Shown: piece after piece, positions 26,420-34,986 of the stretch
Layout of the letters: every line of letters starts with the position of its first letter
Position numbering within the stretch: the first letter of the stretch is position 1
NCBI RefSeq assembly: GCF_008122205.1
Contig: NZ_PHNJ01000002.1
Coordinates: 248,001-312,000, forward strand
DNA: 64,000 nt
Reading direction: 5' to 3'
Source of the DNA: Natronococcus pandeyae
GTDB lineage: Archaea > Halobacteriota > Halobacteria > Halobacteriales > Natrialbaceae
Position numbers and translations under genes: made by a program
Notes under the pieces: model-generated
Told to the model about the DNA's origin: nothing
Databases searched by the model: none
Seen by the model: only the letters and a program-made list of their open reading frames with translations

Positions 26420-27235
26420 CTAGTCATGGCGGATACTCTCGAAGAACTGGGCCGTGCGCTCGTGCGTCGGGTTCTCGAACAGCTGTTCCGGTGGACCGCG
26501 CTCGACGATTTCGCCCTCTGCAAGGAAGGTGATCCGACTGGCGCCGCCGCGGGCGAAGCGCATCTCGTGGGTGACGACGACCATCGTCATCCCCTCGGCG
26601 ACCAGCCCCTGCATCACTTCGAGCACCTCGTTGCTGAGTTCGGGGTCGAGCGCACTCGTCGGCTCGTCGAACAGCATCACCTCGGGATCCATCGCCAGCG
26701 CGCGGGCGATCCCGACGCGCTGTTTCTGCCCGCCCGACAGCTGCGCCGGGTAGGAGTCGGCCTGGTCGGCAAGCCCGACGCGCTCGAGTTCGCTGTCGGC
26801 GCGCTGGCGGGCTTGCTCCTTGCTGAACCCGCGCACCTTTCGAAGCCCGAGCGTAACGTTCTTGCGCGCGGTGAGGTGGGCGAACAGGTTGATGTCCTGG
26901 AACACCATCCCGATCTGCTGGCGAACGGCGTCCGGGTTCGTGTCCGCGGCGGTCACGTCCAGGTCGTCCAGGTAGATGTGCCCGCTGTCGACCTCGGTCA
27001 GGCGGTTGATACACCGCAGCATCGTCGACTTGCCGCTCCCGCTCGGACCGACGAGCACCTCGACGTCACCGCGGTCGACCTCGAGGTCGATGCCGCGAAG
27101 CACCTCCTCGTCGCCGTAGGACTTCCAGACGTCCTCGATCCGTAACAGGGGGTCCGTTTCGGTTGCGCTCGCCGACGAATCGGCGCTGCGCTCCCGGTCA
27201 GTGCGTTCGGTCGTCTCGGTTCGATTGTCGCTCAC
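26420..27235 (-). CDS. Polar amino-acid ABC transporter ATP-binding protein
   Basis: 271-residue ATPase. Walker A GPSGSGKST, signature LSGGQKQRVGIARALA and Walker B VMLFDEPTSALDPEL are all present, as is the H-loop (VVVTHEMRFA). The GlnQ/HisP-like spacing (YLDDLDVTAADTNP between Walker A and signature) and its operon place it as the motor of the amino-acid importer. It starts with a disordered acidic N-terminal extension of about 28 residues. ATG 27235 overlaps the preceding permease stop by four bases. Confidence 0.97.
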   Translation of the reverse strand: MSDNRTETTERTDRERSADSSASATETDPLLRIEDVWKSYGDEEVLRGIDLEVDRGDVEVLVGPSGSGKSTMLRCINRLTEVDSGHIYLDDLDVTAADTNPDAVRQQIGMVFQDINLFAHLTARKNVTLGLRKVRGFSKEQARQRADSELERVGLADQADSYPAQLSGGQKQRVGIARALAMDPEVMLFDEPTSALDPELSNEVLEVMQGLVAEGMTMVVVTHEMRFARGGASRITFLAEGEIVERGPPEQLFENPTHERTAQFFESIRHD

Positions 27236-28065
27236 GACGATTCACCTGGAATTGCGAAGCGATTGCTCACGTAGTCGAGCGTTCGGTTAGTTCCGAACGT
27301 CAACACGAAGTAGAGCAGGCTGATGAAGAGGATGACCTCGAGCACGGCCGTCGTCTGCTGCGTAAAGAGGTCGTGGCTGCGCTTGAGCAGCTCACCGAGC
27401 CCGATCGCGAAGGCGATCGAAGTGTCCTTCAGGACGATCGTAAACTCGTTCTGGAAGCCAGGAACGCTGCGGCGCAGCGCCTGGGGGACCATCACGTGTC
27501 GGATCGTCTCGAGACGGCTCATTCCGATCGAGCGAGCGGCCTCCATCTGTCCCTCGTCGATGCTTCCGAGCGCACCCCGGAAGATCTGGGACTGGTAGGC
27601 CGCGCTCCGAAGCCCGAGCGCGATCGTCGCTGCGAGGAAGGCCTCCGGGACGTCGGTCGGCACGGTAAACGGCGTCGGTCCGAGGAGGAACTCGATCGAC
27701 CGGAGCGCGAACTCGGCCGCGCCGAGGACGATCTCGATGGGCAACACAAAGTACGTGAAGATCATGATGACGAGGATCGGGGTCCCCCGTAACAGGACGC
27801 CGAACTTGCGGACGAACGCTTGCGAGTAGCCGCTTCCGTACGCTTCGATCGCGCCGGCCGGGAAGCCCGCGAGAAAGCCCACCAGAATGCTGGTCAGCGT
27901 GAGGACGATCGTAATCACCGTTCCCCACAGCAGGTACTCCCGGTTCCGGTAGACGAACTCCCAGTCCTCCCCGAAGTAGTGGCCGACCGTTTCCTCGCCG
28001 ACGAACAGCAGTTGCTCGGCCAAAATCGCAGTTAACAGCTCGGTTACCGGTACAACGGAATCCAT
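27232..28065 (-). CDS. Polar amino-acid ABC transporter permease (proximal)
   Basis: 277-residue permease, the second of the operon. The docking loop is ARSIGMSRLETIRHVMVPQALR, matching the partner permease; the family motif FGVLLRGTPILVIMIF is also present. Five to six membrane helices. Its stop overlaps the ATPase start by four bases (ATGA) and its start lies 11 bases from the stop of the receptor gene, so all four genes are likely one transcript. Confidence 0.95.
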   Translation of the reverse strand: MDSVVPVTELLTAILAEQLLFVGEETVGHYFGEDWEFVYRNREYLLWGTVITIVLTLTSILVGFLAGFPAGAIEAYGSGYSQAFVRKFGVLLRGTPILVIMIFTYFVLPIEIVLGAAEFALRSIEFLLGPTPFTVPTDVPEAFLAATIALGLRSAAYQSQIFRGALGSIDEGQMEAARSIGMSRLETIRHVMVPQALRRSVPGFQNEFTIVLKDTSIAFAIGLGELLKRSHDLFTQQTTAVLEVILFISLLYFVLTFGTNRTLDYVSNRFAIPGESS

Positions 28066-28076
28066 AGCCGGTCAGA

Positions 28077-28907
28077 CTACTCCCCGAACCACTCCTGGGT
28101 AATCTCGTCGTACTCGCCGGACTCCTCGACCGCCTCGATCCCCTCGCTGAGCGCGTCCTGAATCTCCTCCTCGCCCTGCCGGATGGCGAAGCCGTACTCC
28201 TCGCCGGTCTCGAAGGTGAAGGCCACTTCGACGTCTCGGTCGCCCGCGAAGGAGTCGCCGACCGGTTCGTCGATGACGATCGCGTCGAGCGTCCCCCGCT
28301 CCAGTTCCTCGACGGCGAGGACGTAGTTGTCGTACGACGTGTAGTCGACGGCGTCGCCCAGTTCCTCGTCGACGATGCCCTCCCCGGTCGTCCCCGACTG
28401 CGCGCCGACCTCCAGTCCCTCGAGATCCTCGAGTTCCTCGGCCTGGACGTCGCCGCCCGTCTGGACGAGAACCGACTGGTCGGCGCTGTAGTACGGCTCC
28501 GAGAAGGCGATCGACTCCTGGCGCTCCTCGGTGATCGTCATCGCCGCGGCGATGACGTCGATGTTCCCGTTCTCGAGGGCGGGCTGTAGCGAGTCGAACT
28601 CGAGTTCCTCCCAGTCGCCGAGTTCGTAGTCGGTCTCGGCGACGACCGCCTCGAGCAGATCGATGTCGAAACCGACGAGTTCGCCGTCGACGTTCATCTG
28701 GAACGGCTCGAAGCCCGGCGCCGTACCGGGGACGATCACGTTGTCGTCCTCGTCGCCGGCACCCGCGTCGTCATCGGCGCTCGAATCGTCGTCGCCGTTT
28801 TCGGCGTCCTCGAGACAGCCCGCCAGGCCCGCTGTCGCGGCGACTCCAGCCGCACCGGTCCACTGCAAGTAACCCCGCCTGTCGAGCGTCCGCTTCTGGT
28901 AACCCAT
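28077..28907 (-). CDS. Polar amino-acid ABC receptor (Tat lipoprotein)
   Basis: 276-residue substrate-binding protein (SBP_bac_3 family; binds an amino acid such as Gln, Glu or Arg outside the cell). Signal: twin Arg10-Arg11 (DRRGYLQ) and lipobox Cys31 (GLAGC), followed by an acidic Asp-rich linker. Ligand-fold motifs: GTAPGFEPFQMNVDGELVGFDIDLLEA and FDSLQPALENGNIDVIAAAMT, then FSEPYYSADQSVLV. First gene of the operon; TATA-like TCTTAAGTA about 33 bases upstream. Confidence 0.95.
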   Translation of the reverse strand: MGYQKRTLDRRGYLQWTGAAGVAATAGLAGCLEDAENGDDDSSADDDAGAGDEDDNVIVPGTAPGFEPFQMNVDGELVGFDIDLLEAVVAETDYELGDWEELEFDSLQPALENGNIDVIAAAMTITEERQESIAFSEPYYSADQSVLVQTGGDVQAEELEDLEGLEVGAQSGTTGEGIVDEELGDAVDYTSYDNYVLAVEELERGTLDAIVIDEPVGDSFAGDRDVEVAFTFETGEEYGFAIRQGEEEIQDALSEGIEAVEESGEYDEITQEWFGE

Positions 28908-28935
28908 AATTACGTAAACGGTAGTGAATCCAGGG

Positions 28936-28944
28936 TACTTAAGA
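28936..28944 (-). promoter_or_regulatory. TATA-like box of the amino-acid ABC operon
   Basis: Minus strand TCTTAAGTA, about 33 bases upstream of ATG 28907, in the 130-base divergent region shared with the third PiT gene. Confidence 0.5.
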
Positions 28945-29036
28945 CCCGTCTATTTCGGAACGCACAGCGCGTACACCTCACACACACGGTTACAGGTCGG
29001 CACACACTTGTACGGGCTTCGATTAACACCCGATAG

Positions 29037-30233
29037 ATGGTCGAGATCGTGACGATTGCGACGTTTCTGGTCGCCGCAACCGCCAGTCTGTTTATGGCCT
29101 GGGCAATCGGCGCGGGCTCGAGTGGCTCGACGCCGTTCGCACCGGCGGTCGGGGCCAACGCGATCTCGGTGATGCGTGCCGGCTTCTTCGTCGGTATCCT
29201 CGGCTTCGCCGGCGCGGTGTTACAGGGAGCGAACGTCTCGGAAGCCGTCGGTACGGAGCTGATCGGCGGCGGCGTGACGCTGTCGCCGATGGCTGCGACG
29301 ATCGCGCTGGTGATCGCGGCCGGCCTCGTCGCGATCGGCGTCTTCGCGGGGTATCCGATCGCGACGGCGTTTACCGTCACCGGGGCCGTCATCGGCGTCG
29401 GTCTCGCCATGGGTGGCGATCCGGCCTGGCCCAAGTACATCGAGATCGCCACGCTGTGGATCCTGACGCCGTTCGTCGGCGGCGGCCTCGCCTACGGGAT
29501 CGCTCGAACGCTGCGGTCCGAACCGGTCGCCGAGGAGTACCTCATCGTCGCGCTAGCGGCGCTCGTCGGCCTGATCGTCGCCAACATCGAGTTCGCCGTG
29601 CTCGGTTCGCCCGGCGCTGGCGGTGCGTCGATCGCACAGGCCTCGAGTCGCTGGATCCCCGGTCCGGAGCTGGTCGGGGTCGCCGTCATGTCGGCGTTCA
29701 TCGCGGCCATCTGGGCGCTCGTCGTCGGATTCGATCTCCGGAACGGAACCGAACGCGGCGAACGGCACTTCCTGCTCCTGCTCGGGGGTCTCGTCGCGTT
29801 CTCGGCCGGCGGGAGCCAGGTCGGACTGGCGATCGGGCCGCTGATCCCGCTGTCGGGCGACGTCGGGTTGCCGCTGATCGCGCTGCTCGTCGGGGGTGGG
29901 TTCGGACTCCTGATCGGCTCCTGGACCGGCGCTCCGCGGATGATCAAGGCGATCGCACAGGACTACTCCTCGCTCGGCCCGCGACGGTCGATCGCCGCGC
30001 TCATCCCTTCGTTCATCATCGCCCAGACGGCGGTGCTGTTCGGCATTCCGGTCTCGTTCAACGAGATTATCGTCAGTTCGATCATCGGCAGCGGGTACGC
30101 CGCGACCGGCGCCGGCGGCGGCGTCAGCGCGCGCAAGATGGGATACACGGTGCTCGCGTGGGTGCTCTCGCTCGCCGGTTCGATCGTCGTCTCGTTCGGT
30201 GGCTTCATCGCTATCGACGCCCTCCTCTTCTGA
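29037..30233 (+). CDS. PiT-family permease (copy 3, divergent)
   Basis: 398-residue membrane protein of the PiT family, less like copies 1 and 2 than those are to each other. First-half signature FMAWAIGAGSSGSTPFAPAVGANA and a second-half counterpart FSAGGSQVGLAIGPL are visible; the Asn/Asp of GANDVSN is altered in both. Unlike copies 1 and 2 there is no long charged loop before the last helices. ATG 29037 is the first reasonable start. It diverges from the amino-acid ABC operon; substrate is unverified, phosphate or another oxyanion. Confidence 0.85.
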   Translation: MVEIVTIATFLVAATASLFMAWAIGAGSSGSTPFAPAVGANAISVMRAGFFVGILGFAGAVLQGANVSEAVGTELIGGGVTLSPMAATIALVIAAGLVAIGVFAGYPIATAFTVTGAVIGVGLAMGGDPAWPKYIEIATLWILTPFVGGGLAYGIARTLRSEPVAEEYLIVALAALVGLIVANIEFAVLGSPGAGGASIAQASSRWIPGPELVGVAVMSAFIAAIWALVVGFDLRNGTERGERHFLLLLGGLVAFSAGGSQVGLAIGPLIPLSGDVGLPLIALLVGGGFGLLIGSWTGAPRMIKAIAQDYSSLGPRRSIAALIPSFIIAQTAVLFGIPVSFNEIIVSSIIGSGYAATGAGGGVSARKMGYTVLAWVLSLAGSIVVSFGGFIAIDALLF

Positions 30234-30285
30234 CCGGTCGGAAAACATCGAACGGTCTTTACACGATCGGTGGCGAGAGTCGGGT

Positions 30286-30990
30286 ATGGACGAGACCGAA
30301 CCGATCCACTGGCGACGGGATGCCGACACCTCTCGAACCGTGCGCATCCTGTGGTCACTCGGCGTCGGGACCTTCTTCGCCGCGATCTCCATCATCGTCT
30401 TCTGGCGACTGTTCGATCTGGCCGGACAGACCGGCGGCCGGTCGTTCCTGGTCGCCGCCCTGGCCGCTCTCATCGTCACGACCGTGGCGGTCGCCGTCTC
30501 CGACAGCGCCGAACAGCACCTCGAGCGACTCACCGAGCGGCTGCCGGTCTCCACACCAGCCAGCGTCGACCGGCTGGCGGATGCGGCTCTGGGCGCGATC
30601 ACGATGGGACTCCTCATCGCCGCGTTGATGATAACCGGACGGTTCGTCTCCCAGAACGAGCTGCTGGGTGGCGTCGGTGCCGGTCCGTTTACCGGTCTGG
30701 CGGCACTGACGATCCCGCTCGCACTCGTCGCGCTCGTCCTCGCATCGTTTCTCCGCTCCGTCGGCGCGTTCGATCCCGAGGACCGAGTTATCTACCTCTA
30801 CGATCCGGACCAGTCGATCGATCTCGACGTGATCGAGGAGGTCTCTGTCCGGAAACTCGGCGATGCGGCGATCGTCAAACTCGGGTACGCACAGCCTGAC
30901 GGCCAGTACGTCAAGGGACCGCGAAGAATCGTCGTTCCGCCCCACGTCGCTCGCGAGATCACGGCGGCCGTCGAGGCCAGTAGCCACTGA
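30286..30990 (+). CDS. Four-helix membrane protein of unknown function
   Basis: 234-residue protein with four membrane helices in two pairs (about 22-47 with 55-75, and 103-125 with 140-165) and a soluble C-terminal domain (about 170-234) starting DPEDRVIYLYDPDQSI and ending in a short helix. Family unrecognised. ATG 30286 follows the third PiT gene by 52 bases on the same strand, so the two may be co-transcribed. Longer readings from 30199 overlap the PiT gene and are not likely. Confidence 0.7.
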   Translation: MDETEPIHWRRDADTSRTVRILWSLGVGTFFAAISIIVFWRLFDLAGQTGGRSFLVAALAALIVTTVAVAVSDSAEQHLERLTERLPVSTPASVDRLADAALGAITMGLLIAALMITGRFVSQNELLGGVGAGPFTGLAALTIPLALVALVLASFLRSVGAFDPEDRVIYLYDPDQSIDLDVIEEVSVRKLGDAAIVKLGYAQPDGQYVKGPRRIVVPPHVAREITAAVEASSH

Positions 30991-31007
30991 ACAGCAGGAA
31001 CCACAAC

Positions 31008-32390
31008 TCAGGCGTCGGTCTCCTCGAGTTCGCTCACTTCTTCGCCCTCGTCGGCTTGTTCGAGCTTTCGCAGTCGCGCCATCATGATCCGGGTGTTCTC
31101 GACGTCTTCGACCGTGATACGGACGCCGTCGTAGGTGATCTCCTCTCCCTCCTCGACCAGGCGGCCGGCCCGGTTGAAGATGAAGCCGGCGATGGTCTCG
31201 AACTCCTCGCCCTCCGGAAGGTCGATATCGAGAGACTCGTTGACGTCCTCGATGTTGACCTCGCCGCGGACGAGGACGGTGTTCTCGTCGATCTCCTCGA
31301 TCGGCTGTTCCTCGCCGCCCTCGAGGATCTCGCCGATGATCTCCTCGACCATGTCCTCCATCGTCACCAGCCCCTCGGTCGTCCCGAACTCGTCGATGAC
31401 GAGCGCCATGTGCATCCGGTTTTCGCGCATCTCGGTGAGCAGTTCGTCGACGTTCTTCGACTCCGGCACGTGCAGCGTCGGCTGGATCAGGTCAGCGAGT
31501 TCCAGGTCCTCCGTCTCGGCTTCGCCGTAGTTGAGGTCGCGCACGAGGTCACGGATGTGGACGACGCCCTGGACGTTGTCGAGGCTGCCCTCGTAGACCG
31601 GCACTCTGGCGTGTCCGCTCTGGATACAGGTCTCGATCGCCTCGTCGATGCTGGCGTCTTTCGGCACCGCCGTCATGTCCAGTCGCGGCGTCATCACCTC
31701 CTTGACGATCGTCTTGTTGAATCGGAAGATCCGGGTGAGCATCTCGTGTTCTTCCTCCTCCAGGACACCCTCGCGCTCGCCGGACTCGATCATCTCCTGG
31801 ATCTCGTCACGGGTGACGTAGGGCGACTCGATCGCCCCCGTCGAGCCGGTGAGCTTGTTCACCTGCCGCGTGAGGTAATCGAAGAGGACGATCAGCGGAT
31901 ACAGCAGGTACTCGGTGGCCTTCAGCGGTTTCGAGATCCGGATCGACCACGACTCCGTGTTCTCGACCGCGTAGGACTTCGGCACGCTCTCACCGAACAG
32001 GAGGACGATCGCGGTGATCCCGAACGTCGCGAGGATGACGCCGAGCAGGCCGCCGAAGTGGAGCGAGAGCACGGCCGTTGCGATCGAGGACATCGCGATG
32101 TTGACGATGTTGTTGCCGACCAGAATCGTTACGAGCAGCCGGTGTGGGTCGTCCTTGAGGGCTTTTACCAGCTCGGCACCCTCGATACCCTCCTCCACCA
32201 TCCCCTCGAGGCGGTGTTTCGGAAGGTTGAACATCGCGATCTCGGAAGAAGAGAAGAATCCCGAAAGCGCGATGAGGACGGCGACGGCGAGGACGCCCAG
32301 AATTGATACGGTCGACTCGTCGATCTCGAGCCCCAGAAACGGGACCTCGTAGGCGGCGAGCACGACCTCGAGCAGCGGAGACAACGCCAT
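31008..32390 (-). CDS. CNNM/CorC (HlyC-type) membrane protein with CBS pair
   Basis: 460-residue protein with the four-helix DUF21 (CNNM) membrane domain at about 30-200 (starting GFFSSSEIAMFNLPKHRL), a CBS pair at about 215-340 (PVYEGSLDNVQGVVHIRDL) and a CorC_HlyC transporter-associated domain from about 365 on. Members export Mg2+ or Na+ or control such export, with ATP binding at the CBS pair. ATG 32390 is the natural start. Neither neighbour is co-directional. Confidence 0.93.
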   Translation of the reverse strand: MALSPLLEVVLAAYEVPFLGLEIDESTVSILGVLAVAVLIALSGFFSSSEIAMFNLPKHRLEGMVEEGIEGAELVKALKDDPHRLLVTILVGNNIVNIAMSSIATAVLSLHFGGLLGVILATFGITAIVLLFGESVPKSYAVENTESWSIRISKPLKATEYLLYPLIVLFDYLTRQVNKLTGSTGAIESPYVTRDEIQEMIESGEREGVLEEEEHEMLTRIFRFNKTIVKEVMTPRLDMTAVPKDASIDEAIETCIQSGHARVPVYEGSLDNVQGVVHIRDLVRDLNYGEAETEDLELADLIQPTLHVPESKNVDELLTEMRENRMHMALVIDEFGTTEGLVTMEDMVEEIIGEILEGGEEQPIEEIDENTVLVRGEVNIEDVNESLDIDLPEGEEFETIAGFIFNRAGRLVEEGEEITYDGVRITVEDVENTRIMMARLRKLEQADEGEEVSELEETDA

Positions 32391-32490
32391 TGATGTACTG
32401 ACTTAACACCGGATCGGTTAACCGTTTACCATTCTTGTGCCCCTCGCCGGCGACGACACGCTTACCCGCTCGTTTCCCCAACGAGTGCAC

Positions 32491-32820
32491 ATGTCCGAGG
32501 CCACCAGCCACGACGGAGTGCAGGCGATCACGTTCTACCGGCTCCAGGCGTGTCCGTACTGCGAGCGCGTCGCCCGCGTCCTCGAGGACCAGGATCGCGA
32601 CTATCGCTCGCGGTTCGTCGAACCGCTTCACTCTCGACGCGACGTCGTCAAGCGCGTCGCCGGCGTCCGGACCGTCCCGGTGATCGTCGACGAACGGACC
32701 GGCGTGACGATGGCCGAGAGCGCGAACATCGTCGACTACCTCGAGTCGACCTACGGCGACGGACCGGCGAGCGAGCCAGCGGCCGCCGAAGCCGCGGCCG
32801 AGACCGGAGGGGACGACTGA
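32491..32820 (+). CDS. Glutaredoxin/GST-N-like protein with CPYC
   Basis: 109-residue thioredoxin-fold protein with the active-site motif CPYC (in RLQACPYCERVARVLE), the cis-Pro in VRTVPVIVDE and a C-terminal SANIVDYLESTYG, as in glutaredoxins and GST N-terminal domains. The last 20 residues are Ala/Glu-rich tail. It could reduce disulfides using the haloarchaeal thiol gamma-glutamylcysteine (inference). ATG 32491 is preferred over an earlier start at 32437. Its TGA overlaps the ATG of the next gene by one base, so the two are translationally coupled. Confidence 0.88.
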   Translation: MSEATSHDGVQAITFYRLQACPYCERVARVLEDQDRDYRSRFVEPLHSRRDVVKRVAGVRTVPVIVDERTGVTMAESANIVDYLESTYGDGPASEPAAAEAAAETGGDD

Positions 32821-33326
32821 TGCCCGAGTTCGACGTCGTCGAACTCGAGCCGACCGACCACGTCGAGTCGGGCGAGGAGGCACCCGACTTCACGCGGCCG
32901 CTGGTCACCGACGAGTTCTGGGAGGACCGCACGCTCGCCGACCTCGTCGACGGCCGAACGATCCTCGTCTTCACGCCGATGATCGGCTCGTTCGTCGGGA
33001 AGTACGTCTGGGACGAACTGGCCGAACGCGGCTGGGACGATCGCGAGGAGCGCGTCGTCGGGGTCACGGCCTCGACGCCGTACGCTGTCTCGACGTTCCT
33101 CGACGACAACGACCTCCCCTTCGAAATCTTCGCGGACCCCGCAAACGACGTGGCCGAGTCCTACGGCCTCGCCCACGACCTCGACGGAATGGCGGGCATC
33201 AGCGAGCCCCGGCCCGCGTTCGTCGCCGTCGACGCCGATCTGACCGTCGACGCCGTCTGGGTCGCCAGCGAGTGGCCCGACTTTCCCGACTACGACGCGC
33301 TCGAGGAGCAATTCGGACTCGCGTAA
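32820..33326 (+). CDS. Peroxiredoxin-like (redoxin) protein without cysteine
   Basis: 168-residue thioredoxin-fold protein of the AhpC/Bcp redoxin type: APDFTRPLVTDEFWEDRTLADL, then VFTPMIGSFVGKYVWDEL, and later VVGVTASTPYAVSTFLDDNDLPFEIFADP (usual ligand-binding segment of peroxiredoxins). The peroxidatic motif PxxxSxxC is visible with Pro53 and Ser57, but position 60 is Gly, and there is no Cys anywhere in the protein. It therefore cannot act as a normal thiol peroxidase. Coupled to the CPYC protein upstream by a one-base overlap. The family name is secure; the function is not. Confidence 0.85.
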   Translation: MPEFDVVELEPTDHVESGEEAPDFTRPLVTDEFWEDRTLADLVDGRTILVFTPMIGSFVGKYVWDELAERGWDDREERVVGVTASTPYAVSTFLDDNDLPFEIFADPANDVAESYGLAHDLDGMAGISEPRPAFVAVDADLTVDAVWVASEWPDFPDYDALEEQFGLA

Positions 33327-33365
33327 CGCGGTGCGTTTTTGCCGACTCCGGGCCGACAGTTGAAC

Positions 33366-33950
33366 ATGAGCGAACTCGAGCGTGCCGCGACCGCAATTCG
33401 GGGCGGCGAGCTAGTCGTCTATCCCACGGAAACCGTCTACGGCCTCGGTGCGGACGCACTCGACCCCGCCGCCGTCGAGCGCGTCTTCGAGGCGAAGGGG
33501 CGCGATCGATCCAAGCCGGTCTCGATGGCGGTTCCGTCGGTGCCAGCAGCACTCGAGTACGTCCGTACGAGCACGCGCGAACGCGAGTTCATGGCGACGT
33601 TCCTCCCAGGTCCGGTGACAGTGCTCTGTCGCCGCTGCGATTCCGTCCCGGACGAACTCACGGCGGGGCAGGACCGCGTCGGCGTCAGGATCCCGGATCA
33701 CCCCCTCGCGCTTCGGCTCTGCGAGCGCGCCGGGACACCGATCACCGCGACGAGCGCGAACGTCAGCGGACGTGGGAGCGTCCGGCGACTCGAGGAGCTC
33801 CAGCCGGCGATCCGCGAGGCAGCCGCGGTGGCCCTCGACGACGGCGAAGCGCCCGGCACCGAGAGCACGGTCGTCGACGTCTCGAGCGGGACGATCCACC
33901 GCCGCGGCGCGCGAGCCGACGAGATCGAGCGCTGGCTCAAGGCCCACTAA
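33366..33950 (+). CDS. Threonylcarbamoyl-AMP synthase (Sua5/YrdC/YciO)
   Basis: Enzyme that makes threonylcarbamoyl-AMP from Thr, bicarbonate and ATP for the t6A modification at position 37 of ANN-decoding tRNAs. 194 residues with the single YrdC domain. Motifs: GGELVVYPTETVYGLGADAL (residues about 11-30), KGRDRSKPVS, TFLPGPVTVLC and TATSANVSGRGS. ATG 33366 fits the family's N terminus. The stop overlaps the stop of the convergent Cas4-like gene by three to four bases. Confidence 0.93.
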   Translation: MSELERAATAIRGGELVVYPTETVYGLGADALDPAAVERVFEAKGRDRSKPVSMAVPSVPAALEYVRTSTREREFMATFLPGPVTVLCRRCDSVPDELTAGQDRVGVRIPDHPLALRLCERAGTPITATSANVSGRGSVRRLEELQPAIREAAAVALDDGEAPGTESTVVDVSSGTIHRRGARADEIERWLKAH

Positions 33951-34630
33951 CCCAGTCCGAGCAGCGACCGCAGCGTCCGCGTCCGGACGCCGCACTCGTC
34001 GGCGAACTCGCAGGCCTCACACTTCGACCGATCGTCGATTCTCGCGGGCGGGCCGTCGAGTTCCCGAACCGTCCGGAGCGCGCGACGGTACCGGGCCTTG
34101 CGACGCGTCGTGAGCCGAACGCGGCGGATCACGCCGTGGGCGGGGTACTCGAGCCAGGCGTGCTCGATCGACTGCTCGTGCTCCCAGGCGAGGGCTTTCG
34201 CGGCCGCGACGGCGTGGACCGACTGGGGCTCCCAGACGCCGTTCTCCGGGGGCTTCCCCGCGGAGACGAGCGCTGGCTCGAGCGGCTCTGCCAGCACCTT
34301 GTGAACGATCCCGCGACAGTGGCGCCCGGTCGCGAGGACGTTCAGTTCGGCAGGGTCACGGAGACGATCCCAGTGGCCGTCCTCGGCGAGTCGCTCCCGC
34401 GTGTTGGCGAGCCGGTCGCGGTACGCAGCCGACGGGACGGCGATCGGTTCGGCCTCGAGGCCGGCGTCGGGCTCGAGCAGCGCCTCGTAGCGGGTCGCGA
34501 GCGCTCGAATCGACTCGACCTCAGGTGGCGGTTCGCGCTCGTCCGAATCGCGCCGGCGCTGGTAGTAGCACTTCCGCGGACAGTAGGTGGCCGTTCGCAG
34601 GTCGCTGAAGGGGACGTGGGCTCGAGACAC
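33947..34630 (-). CDS. Cas4-like/Dna2-like iron-sulfur nuclease-family protein
   Basis: 227-residue stand-alone protein of the Cas4/RecB-like PD-(D/E)xK group. Four cysteines of a likely 4Fe-4S cluster: Cys17 (with Cys21 nearby in TYCPRKCYYQ) at the N terminus and Cys204, Cys207, Cys213 (KCEACEFADEC) at the C terminus. The nuclease core is altered: where Cas4 has an Asp (GIVDxV), this reads GIVHKV with His110, and the Glu-x-Lys that should follow is not evident (PALVSAGK). No CRISPR array or cas gene is in the window. Catalytic activity is uncertain. It ends against Sua5, overlapping by a few bases. Confidence 0.7.
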   Translation of the reverse strand: MSRAHVPFSDLRTATYCPRKCYYQRRRDSDEREPPPEVESIRALATRYEALLEPDAGLEAEPIAVPSAAYRDRLANTRERLAEDGHWDRLRDPAELNVLATGRHCRGIVHKVLAEPLEPALVSAGKPPENGVWEPQSVHAVAAAKALAWEHEQSIEHAWLEYPAHGVIRRVRLTTRRKARYRRALRTVRELDGPPARIDDRSKCEACEFADECGVRTRTLRSLLGLG

Positions 34631-34705
34631 GACTCGTCTGGCCGACCCTTCCTATAAAAAGTCTCGTCCGGAGCCGGACGAAGGTGGCTGTGACTGTGTG
34701 GGAGC

Positions 34706-34915
34706 TATAGTAACAACTGAAACTGTCTGCACACCAATCGCACTGTCCGCGGTTCTCGCTCGCGTCGCTCACGGGTCGCGTTCGCTCCCCGTTCGCGTTC
34801 CGCGGTTCTCACTCACTTCGTTCGTTCCGAACCGCGCACGTTCCGAACCGCGCTCACTCCGAACCGCGCTCCTGTCGTGCGCTCGGATGCGCACTGACGT
34901 TCAGTGGCTACTGTA
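34706..34915. mobile_element. MITE-like element, long copy
   Basis: A 210-base element with imperfect terminal inverted repeats of about 39 bases: the left end reads TATAGTAACAACTGAAAC and the right end, reversed, TACAGTAGCCACTGAACG. The same ends, with only 84 bases, occur at 40758-40841. The interior holds GC-rich short repeats such as CCGAACCGCGC (three times) and GTTCGCGT-type words. No open frame codes for a transposase. Both ends start with TA, which fits a TA target site, but no other duplication is visible. Lies between the Cas4-like gene and the HTH gene. Confidence 0.65.
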
Positions 34916-34951
34916 GTGGTCGCAGCTGTACGCGGGAAGTAAGCGATTGTA

Positions 34952-34986
34952 CCGAGCGCGAGCGCAGCGAGCGCTCGGCCTTTTTT
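34952..34986 (+). terminator. Hairpin followed by T6
   Basis: Perfect 8-bp stem CCGAGCGC/GCGCTCGG (34952-34959 and 34971-34978) followed by CC and six T residues. It is terminator-like on the plus strand, but no plus-strand gene ends nearby, so it is more probably part of the intergenic palindromic element below. Confidence 0.35.
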
